Below the pieces are notes generated by a model. The model did not search any database and had not been told where the DNA came from. It was given only the letters and a program-made list of their open reading frames with translations. A DNA stretch of 64,000 bases, taken from assembly GCF_002160325.1 (NCBI RefSeq), contig NZ_NFKJ01000015.1, positions 23,031-87,030 of the forward strand, given 5' to 3'. How positions within the stretch are numbered: the first letter of the stretch is position 1; every line of letters starts with the position of its first letter. This stretch comes from Lachnoclostridium sp. An181. GTDB taxonomy: Bacteria > Bacillota > Clostridia > Lachnospirales > Lachnospiraceae. The position numbers and the translations under genes are program-made. Below, in pieces: positions 39,854-47,375 of this stretch.

Positions 39854-40843
39854 TTGGAAAAGAAGAGAAAAGGGAACCTGGGTATATGCATCCGGGCAGC
39901 GGCATTTACGGCAATCTTTGTCATCCTTCTGATCTTGGCAGGCCACTTTGTCATGCCGAAGAATAACCGGGATTTCGGCGGATATGCCAAAGGCGGATTT
40001 TACGGATATCCGGACAATGTCATCGATGTGCTGGCAGTGGGGGACAGCAATGCAGCGGAAGGGATTGCTGCTCCCATGATGTGGAAAGAGCATGGGTACG
40101 CGGCCTACGTCGCAGGAGAACCGTTCCAGACCGTTTCGGGGGTGTATGAGACTGTGCGCGAGATCACAAAAAAGCAGACCCCGGCCGTGCTGGTGCTGGA
40201 GGTGGACAGCATTTTTCAGGCCAGCGGACTCAAAGGAATGGAAGATATGGTGAAAAAGGAGGCGGAATACTATTTTCCGGTTTTTGAATATCACAACCGT
40301 TTCAAAAAGATGAAATGGAGTGACCTGACAACAAAGAAAACATATGCATGGGCTGCTCCGTATAATGGCTACTCCCCGTCCAATACAGTGAAACCGTTTC
40401 AAGGCGAAAAGAAAGTGGACGAAAAAACAATCGCCAAACCAATTCCAAAATCTCAGGAGCTGGCGCTGGAAAGACTGCGGGGACTTTGCAGGGAAAAAGG
40501 AATGCAGCTTGTATTTTTAAGCGCCTATTCTCCGAAAAGCTGGTCTTACGACAAGCATAAAGGAATTGCGGAATATGCACGGAAAAATGAGATTCCGTTT
40601 CTGGACTGTAATCTGGAGAGCGAAAAGTATGGGTTTTCTCCGGAAGAAGATGTCCGGGATGGAGGGACGCATATGAACACGCGCGGAGCTATAAAAACGG
40701 CAAAAGTGCTTGGGGAATTTTTAAAGGAGAACTGTCAGAATGCGCTTGCAGACAAAAGGGAAGAACCCTCCTATGAAATTTGGCAGAAAAACTATGAAAG
40801 ATTTAAAAGAGATGTGCTTATTCCGTATAAAATAAAGGAATAA
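39854..40843 (+). CDS. DltD-like SGNH-fold protein
   Basis: The 329-residue protein has a short basic N-terminus, one membrane helix (about 10-32) and an extracellular SGNH/DltD-like domain. The catalytic series is visible: Ser65 in VGDSNAAEG, and Asp269 and His273 in RDGGTHMN. It would help transfer D-alanine to teichoic acid outside the membrane or remove it. The start is TTG, with AAAGGAG about nine bases upstream. It is shorter than classical DltD (about 400 residues) and diverged, so the symbol is left empty; its position as last gene of the dlt operon supports the role. Confidence 0.75.
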   Translation: MEKKRKGNLGICIRAAAFTAIFVILLILAGHFVMPKNNRDFGGYAKGGFYGYPDNVIDVLAVGDSNAAEGIAAPMMWKEHGYAAYVAGEPFQTVSGVYETVREITKKQTPAVLVLEVDSIFQASGLKGMEDMVKKEAEYYFPVFEYHNRFKKMKWSDLTTKKTYAWAAPYNGYSPSNTVKPFQGEKKVDEKTIAKPIPKSQELALERLRGLCREKGMQLVFLSAYSPKSWSYDKHKGIAEYARKNEIPFLDCNLESEKYGFSPEEDVRDGGTHMNTRGAIKTAKVLGEFLKENCQNALADKREEPSYEIWQKNYERFKRDVLIPYKIKE

Positions 40844-40872
40844 AAATACAGAGATTTTTCGAGAAAAATTTC

Positions 40873-40901
40873 TTGCAATCAGGGAAAAATTATATTATGA
40901 T
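40873..40901 (+). promoter_or_regulatory. Promoter of the structured leader or small RNA
   Basis: TTGCAA (40873-40878), a 17-base spacer and TATGAT (40896-40901) form a good sigma-A promoter 30 bases after the dltD-like stop. Transcription would start near 40908. Confidence 0.7.
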
Positions 40902-40907
40902 AAAAAA

Positions 40908-41201
40908 GTATGGAAAACGGATGAGAAACGGAGTTCTCCATGCAAATATTTTTCGCAGCTTTCGCTGCATTATTGATTGAGTTAAAAGCTCAAATTTTAT
41001 AAGCTGGTTACTTTATAACTAATATGCATGGAATGTGCATACCACTTGTGAAACGGTCAATAAGAGTAGTAAAAGTAAAATATTTGCTATATAGACTCTA
41101 GCCATAATCTGTTGGATATACTCAATATGTAAAAATATAGATGTATAGAAGTATGATAACGCAAGCAGTGGTAAGTGAAGTCCGTCTGTTTGCGTTTTTT
41201 T
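40908..41201 (+). ncRNA. Candidate structured small RNA or polyamine-operon leader
   Basis: Between promoter and terminator lie about 290 bases without a credible reading frame but with several hairpins: GAGAA/TTCTC (about 40922-40937), GCAGC/GCTGC (about 40960), TGAGTT/AGCTCA (about 40978-40992) and TATGCA/TGCATA (about 41022-41041). It ends in an intrinsic terminator before speA. It could be an independent RNA, or an attenuated leader read through into the polyamine genes. A second possible promoter (TTGGAT 41112-41117, TATAGA 41136-41141) lies inside it. I match it to no known RNA class. Confidence 0.45.
41158..41201 (+). terminator. Intrinsic terminator upstream of speA
   Basis: AACGCAAGCAG (41158-41168) pairs with CTGTTTGCGTT (41186-41196), with one G-U pair, followed by a run of T. 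It ends the preceding leader or small RNA, about 135 bases before the speA start. I see no clear promoter after it, so readthrough must occur if the upstream promoter drives speA. Confidence 0.85.
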
Positions 41202-41217
41202 CTCCCTTGATGAGATT

Positions 41218-41272
41218 ATGAGGATGTTGCAAAATTCTGAATCTGACGGTCAGGATTTTGCAATATCCTTAT
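41218..41272 (+). promoter_or_regulatory. Long hairpin before the speA start
   Basis: Bases 41218-41240 pair with 41250-41272, about 23 bp with three G-U pairs, around a nine-base loop. The inner part is TTGCAAAATTCTGA with TCAGGATTTTGCAA. No T-run follows, so it is not a terminator. It lies 63 bases before the speA start and could affect translation, RNA stability or alternative folding with the leader. Confidence 0.6.
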
Positions 41273-41335
41273 CAATGTCCAGGAGGGAAACAAGATATAC
41301 GGATTCCGGAAAAACCGGAGAAGGGAGGAGTGAAC

Positions 41336-42787
41336 ATGAAGAGAAGTTCACAGTCGAAAGCGCCGATCTACGAAGCGCTGGAGCGTTTTCGGAAAATGAG
41401 GGTTGTGCCGTTTGATGTCCCGGGACATAAACACGGGAGGGGCAATCCGGAACTGGTGGAATTGCTGGGGAAACAGTGCGTCAGCATTGATGTAAATTCT
41501 ATGAAACCACTGGATAATCTGTGCCATCCGGTGTCTGTCATCCGCGAGGCGGAGGAATTGGCAGCAGAGGCATTTGGGGCATCACATGCATTTTTGATGG
41601 TAGGGGGAACCACTTCCTCTGTGCAGAGTATGATTCTTTCAACCTGCAAGCAGGGGGATAAAATCATTCTGCCAAGGAATGTGCACAGAAGTGCGATCAA
41701 TGCACTCGTCCTCTGCGGTGCAAAACCCATTTATGTGAATCCGGATGTAAATCATGATCTTGGAATTCCGCTTGGCATGCAGATGAGCGAGGTGGAGAAG
41801 GCAATCCGGGAAAATCCGGACGCAGTTGCTGTTTTTGTCAACAATCCGACATACTATGGAATTTGTTCAGATTTAAGATCCATCGTAAAGCTTGCACATG
41901 AATATGGAATGAAAGTGCTGGTGGATGAAGCGCATGGAACGCATTTTTATTTTGGGGATCACCTTCCTGTCTCCGCGATGGAAGCAGGCGCAGATATGGC
42001 GTCTGTCAGCATGCACAAATCCGGAGGCAGTCTGACACAGAGCTCCTTCCTTCTGACTGGAAAAGATGTAAATGCAGGGTATGTAAGACAGATCATCAAC
42101 CTGACTCAGACCACAAGCGGATCTTATCTTCTGCTGTCCAGTCTGGATATTTCCAGAAGAAACCTGGCGCTCAGGGGAGAAGAGGAATTCAAAAGAGTGT
42201 CCGCGCTTGCGCAGTATGCAAGAGAAGAGATCAACAAGATCGGAGGCTATTATGCATTTGGCGAAGAGTTGATCAACGGGGACAGTATCTATGATTTTGA
42301 CAAGACGAAATTGTCTGTGCATACATTGGAGATCGGCCTTGCGGGAATTGAGGTTTATGATATATTAAGAGATGAGTATGACATTCAGATCGAGTTCGGA
42401 GATCTGGGAAATATCCTGGCTTATCTGTCTATTGGAGACAGAAAACAGGAAGTGGAACGTCTGGTGAGCGCCCTGGCAGAAGTCAAGAGAAGATATCAGA
42501 AGGACAAAGCAGGTATGCTCTCACAGGAGTACGTTTCCCCGAATGTCATCATGACGCCGCAGGAATCTTTCTATGCGCCAAAAGAATATCTTCCTCTGGA
42601 AGACACGCTTGGAAGAGTGTGCAGCGAGTTTGTGATGTGTTATCCTCCTGGAATACCGGTTCTGGCTCCTGGAGAAAAGATAACAAGAGATGTTCTGGAT
42701 TATATTATTTATGCAAAAGAAAAGGGATGTTCCATGACAGGACCGGAAGATCCGGACATTGAACATTTGAATGTAATAAAGGAGTGA
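41336..42787 (+). CDS. speA: Arginine/ornithine/lysine decarboxylase, probably arginine
   Basis: The 483-residue PLP enzyme belongs to the fold-type I Orn/Lys/Arg decarboxylases, short form like Bacillus SpeA. It begins with the VPFDVPGHKHGRG motif; the PLP lysine is in SVSMHKSGGSLTQSS; VDEAHGTHF precedes it. I chose ATG 41336 because GGGAGGAGTGAAC is directly upstream; the longer frame is non-homologous leader. An agmatinase gene in the same operon makes arginine to agmatine the likely reaction. It is the first of five polyamine genes. Confidence 0.88.
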   Translation: MKRSSQSKAPIYEALERFRKMRVVPFDVPGHKHGRGNPELVELLGKQCVSIDVNSMKPLDNLCHPVSVIREAEELAAEAFGASHAFLMVGGTTSSVQSMILSTCKQGDKIILPRNVHRSAINALVLCGAKPIYVNPDVNHDLGIPLGMQMSEVEKAIRENPDAVAVFVNNPTYYGICSDLRSIVKLAHEYGMKVLVDEAHGTHFYFGDHLPVSAMEAGADMASVSMHKSGGSLTQSSFLLTGKDVNAGYVRQIINLTQTTSGSYLLLSSLDISRRNLALRGEEEFKRVSALAQYAREEINKIGGYYAFGEELINGDSIYDFDKTKLSVHTLEIGLAGIEVYDILRDEYDIQIEFGDLGNILAYLSIGDRKQEVERLVSALAEVKRRYQKDKAGMLSQEYVSPNVIMTPQESFYAPKEYLPLEDTLGRVCSEFVMCYPPGIPVLAPGEKITRDVLDYIIYAKEKGCSMTGPEDPDIEHLNVIKE

Positions 42788-42793
42788 TGAAAC

Positions 42794-43645
42794 ATGGATA
42801 TGTGGTTTTCTGACGAGCATACGGAAAATGTGAAATTGTCTTTTCGCATTGAACGCCAGCTCTTTAGTGCGCAAAGTGAATATCAGAGAATCGATGTGCT
42901 GGACTCTACGGAGTTTGGAAAGATCATCGTGGTGGACGGCGACCTGACTTTGACAGAAAAAGACGAGTTTATTTATCATGAAATGATCACTCATGTGCCG
43001 ATGGCAGTGCATCCGTGTGTAAGAAAAGTGCTTGTTATCGGAGGAGGAGACGGAGGAGTCGTGAGGGAACTGATCAAGTACGATGAGATCGAGTCCATTG
43101 ATGTGGTGGAGATGGATCCTCTGCTTGTGGAAATCTGCAGGAAATATATTCCTGAGATCACCTGCAGTCTGAATGATGACCGCGTGACGATTTATCATGA
43201 AGATGGACTTCGGTTTATCCGTTCCAAATCCAATGAGTACGATCTGATCATCATTGATTCTCCGAATCCGTTTGGATCCGGGGAGGGATTGTTTACAAAG
43301 GAATTCTATGGAAACTGTTACAATGCGCTGCATGAAGACGGAATCATGATCAACCAGAATGAAAGTCCGTTTTATGAAGAAGAGGCATTTCAGTGTCAGC
43401 GCATGCACAAGAGAATTCTGGAATCATTCCCGATCAGCAGGGTATACCAGGCACACCTGCCGTCTTATCCGTCCGGACACTGGCTGTTTGGATTTGCCTC
43501 CAAAAAATATCATCCAATCGATGACCTGGATGGAGTTGCATGGAAATTAAAAGGGATTGACACCAGATATTATGTGCCGCGCCTGCATGCAGGAGTGTTC
43601 ATGCTGCCGGCGTATGTGGAGGAGATTTTAAAAGATGTTGAATAA
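42794..43645 (+). CDS. SpeE-like aminopropyltransferase with altered substrate motif
   Basis: The 283-residue protein has the spermidine synthase fold: DEFIYHEMITHVP, the nucleotide-binding VLVIGGGDGGVVRE, VVEMDPLLVEI, and EGLFTKEFY. Known enzymes transfer an aminopropyl group from decarboxylated S-adenosylmethionine to putrescine. In place of the usual DSTDP or DSTEP gate it has DSPNP (Asp155, Asn158), so the second acidic residue that contacts the diamine is lost. No speD gene is in the window. It starts six bases after speA and overlaps the agmatinase start by 11 bases. The true acceptor may differ from putrescine. Confidence 0.85.
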   Translation: MDMWFSDEHTENVKLSFRIERQLFSAQSEYQRIDVLDSTEFGKIIVVDGDLTLTEKDEFIYHEMITHVPMAVHPCVRKVLVIGGGDGGVVRELIKYDEIESIDVVEMDPLLVEICRKYIPEITCSLNDDRVTIYHEDGLRFIRSKSNEYDLIIIDSPNPFGSGEGLFTKEFYGNCYNALHEDGIMINQNESPFYEEEAFQCQRMHKRILESFPISRVYQAHLPSYPSGHWLFGFASKKYHPIDDLDGVAWKLKGIDTRYYVPRLHAGVFMLPAYVEEILKDVE

Positions 43646-44495
43646 AAATGTAATGACTTTTATCGGATGCGACTGTGAATATGAGGATGCAAAGATTGTG
43701 TTGTTTGGCGCGCCTTTTGATTCCACAACTTCCTATCGTCCGGGGACCCGTTTTGCGAGTCAGGTGATGCGCAATGATTCCTGGGGGCTGGAAACCTACA
43801 GCCCATATCAGGATAAGGATATGACAGATTATGGATATTATTTTGACAGTGGAGATCTTGAGCTGCCGATCGGAGATTCCGTGCAGGTGCTGGACGCGAT
43901 CGAGAAGAGAACAGAAACGATTCTCAATGATGGAAAGCTGCCGTTCATGATCGGCGGAGAACATCTTGTGACACTTGGAAGTTTCCGCGCTGTGGCGAAA
44001 AAAATACCGGATGTCCATATCATTCATTTTGACGCGCATACGGATCTTAGAGAAGATTATCTTGGCGTAACATTATCCCACGCAAGCGTGATCAGAAGAT
44101 GTCATGACATCGTGGGAGATGGAAAGATTTTTCAGTTTGGCATCCGTTCCGGGGACAGGCCGGAATTTTTATGGGCCAAGGAAGGATATGTAAGTCTTAA
44201 TAAATTTAATTTCAATGGATTAAAAGAGACAGTGGAGAAACTGAAAGGGAAACCAGTGTATTTTACCATTGATCTGGATGTCTTGGATCCGTCTGTTTTT
44301 CCGGGAACCGGAACACCTGAGGCAGGAGGCGTGCAGTTTATGGAACTTCTGGACGCGATCCACACAGTGATCGCCAACTGTAATATAGTGGGCTGCGATG
44401 TCAATGAATTGTGTCCGCCTCTGGATACAAGCGGTGCATCCACAGCAGTGGCATGTAAAGTAGTAAGAGAAATGTTATTGGAATTATCAAAATAA
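43635..44495 (+). CDS. speB: Agmatinase-family ureohydrolase
   Basis: This 286-residue binuclear manganese hydrolase would convert agmatine into putrescine and urea. Metal ligands appear in GGEHLVTLG, HIIHFDAHTDLR and FTIDLDVLDPSVFPGTGTPEAGG, all standard for arginase/agmatinase proteins. The start codon lies inside the end of the SpeE-like gene. The position between an arginine decarboxylase and spermidine genes favours agmatine. A relative acting on an aminopropyl-agmatine intermediate is possible given the odd SpeE. Confidence 0.9.
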   Translation: MLNKNVMTFIGCDCEYEDAKIVLFGAPFDSTTSYRPGTRFASQVMRNDSWGLETYSPYQDKDMTDYGYYFDSGDLELPIGDSVQVLDAIEKRTETILNDGKLPFMIGGEHLVTLGSFRAVAKKIPDVHIIHFDAHTDLREDYLGVTLSHASVIRRCHDIVGDGKIFQFGIRSGDRPEFLWAKEGYVSLNKFNFNGLKETVEKLKGKPVYFTIDLDVLDPSVFPGTGTPEAGGVQFMELLDAIHTVIANCNIVGCDVNELCPPLDTSGASTAVACKVVREMLLELSK

Positions 44496-44517
44496 AAGAT
44501 CAGGAGGTTGATGAAGA

Positions 44518-45720
44518 ATGGGAAAAGTATTGATTATCGGCTGCGGCGGTGTTGCAAGTGTTGCGATCCAGAAATGCTGCCAGAACAGTGAAGTGTTTGA
44601 AGAGGTGTGCATTGCAAGCCGTACAGTTTCCAAATGCGATGCATTAAAAGAAAAACTGGAAGGAAAGACAAAAACAAAGATCACAACTGCACAGGTGGAT
44701 GCTGACAATGTGGACGAGCTCATTGCTCTGATCGAAAAAGTGAAACCGGATCTTGTATTGAATCTGGCTTTGCCATATCAGGATCTGACGATCATGGATG
44801 CATGTCTTGCGACAAAAGTGCACTATGTGGACACTGCAAACTATGAGCCGGAGGATACGGCAAAATTTGAATACAAATGGCAGTGGGCGTACAGAGAGCG
44901 TTTTGAGAAAGCGGGCATCACAGCACTTCTCGGAAGCGGATTTGACCCGGGTGTGACAAGTGTGTTCTCTGCATATGCGCTGAAACATTATTTTGATGAG
45001 ATCAATTATATCGATATTCTGGACTGCAATGGGGGAGACCACGGATATCCGTTTGCAACCAACTTTAACCCGGAGATCAATATCCGTGAAGTAGCTGCCA
45101 ATGGTTCTTACTGGGAAGATGGACACTGGGTGGAGACAAAACCAATGGAGATCAAAAGAGTTTATGATTTCCCACAGGTAGGAGAAAAAGATATGTACCT
45201 TCTTCACCATGAAGAAATCGAGTCTCTTGCTCTGAATATTCCGGGAATCAAGAGGATCCGTTTCTTCATGACATTTGGCCAGAGCTATCTGACTCATTTG
45301 AAATGCCTGGAAAACGTGGGAATGACTTCCATTGAACCGATCATGTATGAAGGAAAAGAGATCGTACCGCTTCAGTTCTTGAAAGCAGTGCTGCCGGATC
45401 CAGCATCTTTGGGACCGCGCACAGTCGGAAAGACAAATATCGGATGTATCTTTGTGGGCAAGAAAGACGGAAAAGAAAAGAAACTTTACATCTACAATGT
45501 GTGCGACCATCAGGAATGCTACAAAGAAGTAGGTTCTCAGGCGATTTCCTACACAACCGGGGTGCCTGCAATGATCGGTGCCATGATGATCCTGAATGGA
45601 ACATGGAACAAAGCAGGTGTATACAATATCGAAGAATTTGATCCGGATCCGTTCATGGATGCGCTCAATAAATGGGGACTTCCATGGATCATCGACGAAA
45701 ATCCGGTTCTGATCGACTAA
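44518..45720 (+). CDS. Carboxynorspermidine/carboxyspermidine dehydrogenase
   Basis: The 400-residue NADPH enzyme belongs to the saccharopine dehydrogenase-like group that condenses a diamine with aspartate semialdehyde. The N-terminal VLIIGCGGVASVAIQKC is the Rossmann loop; LLGSGFDPGVTSVFSAYA and DCNGGDHGYPFATNFNPEINIRE are group-typical. Together with the next gene it makes spermidine from putrescine without decarboxylated S-adenosylmethionine. The ribosome binding site (AGGAGG) lies upstream of ATG 44518, 22 bases after speB. Confidence 0.9.
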   Translation: MGKVLIIGCGGVASVAIQKCCQNSEVFEEVCIASRTVSKCDALKEKLEGKTKTKITTAQVDADNVDELIALIEKVKPDLVLNLALPYQDLTIMDACLATKVHYVDTANYEPEDTAKFEYKWQWAYRERFEKAGITALLGSGFDPGVTSVFSAYALKHYFDEINYIDILDCNGGDHGYPFATNFNPEINIREVAANGSYWEDGHWVETKPMEIKRVYDFPQVGEKDMYLLHHEEIESLALNIPGIKRIRFFMTFGQSYLTHLKCLENVGMTSIEPIMYEGKEIVPLQFLKAVLPDPASLGPRTVGKTNIGCIFVGKKDGKEKKLYIYNVCDHQECYKEVGSQAISYTTGVPAMIGAMMILNGTWNKAGVYNIEEFDPDPFMDALNKWGLPWIIDENPVLID

Positions 45721-45730
45721 TGGAGAGCAT

Positions 45731-46855
45731 ATGAGAAAAGAAGAACTGCGCACCCCTTGCTATGTGGTGCAGAAAGCAAAACTTCTCGATAATTTGAGGC
45801 AGTTACAAGAAATCCGGGAACAGACCGGATGCAAGATCCTTCTTGCGCAGAAGGCGTTTTCCATGTATGCACTCTATCCTTTGATTGGAGAATATCTGGA
45901 CGGCGCCACTGCAAGCGGGCTTTATGAGGCAAGGCTTGGATTTGAGGAGATGGGAAAGGAAAACCACGTCTACTCCCCGGCTTTTCGCGAGGACGAGATT
46001 GACGAAGTGCTAAAATACAGTGAGCACATTGTGTTCAATTCTTTCTCCCAGCTGGAAAAATTTCAGGATAAGGCAGTGAAACAAGGCGTCAGCATCGGAC
46101 TTCGCATCAACCCGGAACATTCCACGCAGGGAGACCACGCCATTTATGATCCATGCGCAAAAGGGTCAAGGCTTGGCATCACGCTGGAAAATTTCAGACC
46201 CGAACTTTTGGAGCATGTGGACGGACTGCATTTCCACACGCTCTGCGAACAAAATTCGGATGACTTAAAAGAGACGCTCAAAGTTGTGGAACAAAAATTC
46301 GGGACCTGGATGCGGAGGATGAAGTGGATCAATTTTGGCGGCGGCCACCATATCACAAGGGAGGACTACGACAAGGAGACGCTCATAGAGTGTATCCTCC
46401 ATGTGAAAGAGACTTACGGTGTGCAGGTGTATTTAGAACCCGGGGAGGCGGTTGCCCTCAATGCGGGCAGCCTTCTTACAACGGTTTTGGAGACTGGAAA
46501 AAACGGGATGGACTATGCGATTCTGGACACATCGGCTGCATGCCATATGCCGGATGTGATCGAGATGCCGTACCGGCCGCCGCTGAAAGACTCCGGTATG
46601 CCGGGAGAAAAAGCGTACACATACAGGCTTGGGGGACCGACCTGCCTTGCAGGGGATATCATTGGGGATTATTCTTTTGATGAGCCGCTTGAAAGTGGAA
46701 AACGCTTGGAATTTTTGGATATGGCAATCTACAGCATGGTGAAGAACAATACATTCAACGGAATGCCTCTTCCGGCAATTGTACTGGAAGAAGAGGATGG
46801 AGAATGCCGAATCGTCAAAGAATTTGGTTATGAAGATTTTAAGATGAGACTTTAG
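45731..46855 (+). CDS. nspC: Carboxynorspermidine decarboxylase
   Basis: The 374-residue fold-type III PLP enzyme decarboxylates carboxy(nor)spermidine as the last step of the alternative spermidine route. The PLP lysine is in ILLAQKAFSMYALYP. GLHFHTLCEQNSDDL, INFGGGHHITREDYD, YLEPGEAVALNAG, LDTSAACHMPDVIEMPYRP and RLGGPTCLAGD are hallmark segments. It starts ten bases after the dehydrogenase and 16 bases separate it from greA. Confidence 0.94.
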   Translation: MRKEELRTPCYVVQKAKLLDNLRQLQEIREQTGCKILLAQKAFSMYALYPLIGEYLDGATASGLYEARLGFEEMGKENHVYSPAFREDEIDEVLKYSEHIVFNSFSQLEKFQDKAVKQGVSIGLRINPEHSTQGDHAIYDPCAKGSRLGITLENFRPELLEHVDGLHFHTLCEQNSDDLKETLKVVEQKFGTWMRRMKWINFGGGHHITREDYDKETLIECILHVKETYGVQVYLEPGEAVALNAGSLLTTVLETGKNGMDYAILDTSAACHMPDVIEMPYRPPLKDSGMPGEKAYTYRLGGPTCLAGDIIGDYSFDEPLESGKRLEFLDMAIYSMVKNNTFNGMPLPAIVLEEEDGECRIVKEFGYEDFKMRL

Positions 46856-46871
46856 ATAGGAGTGGTCCACA

Positions 46872-47375
46872 TTGTATAATGAGCTGACGGAAAATGATAT
46901 CAAAAAGATAAAAGAAGAGATTGAATACCGGAAACTGGTGGTAAGAAAAGAGGCCATTGAGGCGGTCAAAGAGGCGAGGGCTCACGGGGATTTGAGTGAG
47001 AATTTTGAGTACCATGCAGCAAAGAAAGATAAAAACCGCAATGAGAGCCGCATCCGTTATCTTGAGAGAATGATCAAGACCGCCCGCATTGTGTCTGATA
47101 CGTCAAAGGACGACGAGGTCGGCATCAACAATACAGTGGATATCTATTTTATTGACGATGATGAGACGGAGACCTACAAGCTTGTGACAACAGTGAGGGG
47201 CTCCTCCATCCACAATATGATCAGCACCGAATCCCCTATCGGCAAGGCAATCCTTGGACACAAAGAAGGGGATACGGTGACCGTGAAAGTGAATGACACT
47301 TACAGCTACGATATTGTCATCAAACGAATCGACAAGACAAGTACGGATGCGGACGACAAGATCAGAAGTTATTAA
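46872..47375 (+). CDS. greA: Transcription elongation factor GreA family protein
   Basis: The 167-residue protein has the N-terminal coiled coil whose tip enters the RNA polymerase secondary channel and stimulates transcript cleavage. The acidic tip motif reads GDLSENFEYHAAKK. The C-terminal domain shows SPIGKAILGHKEGDTVTV. The start is TTG, with AGGAGTGG upstream. The short gap after nspC suggests co-transcription with the polyamine genes. Its stop overlaps the convergent regulator gene by four bases, with no terminator visible between them. Confidence 0.9.
   Translation: MYNELTENDIKKIKEEIEYRKLVVRKEAIEAVKEARAHGDLSENFEYHAAKKDKNRNESRIRYLERMIKTARIVSDTSKDDEVGINNTVDIYFIDDDETETYKLVTTVRGSSIHNMISTESPIGKAILGHKEGDTVTVKVNDTYSYDIVIKRIDKTSTDADDKIRSY

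Noticed and set aside
44644..45753. A 369-codon minus-strand frame across the carboxynorspermidine dehydrogenase gene.
   Set aside because: The plus-strand gene has clear family motifs and fits the operon. The antisense frame is rich in His, Phe and Cys, and lacks any domain.
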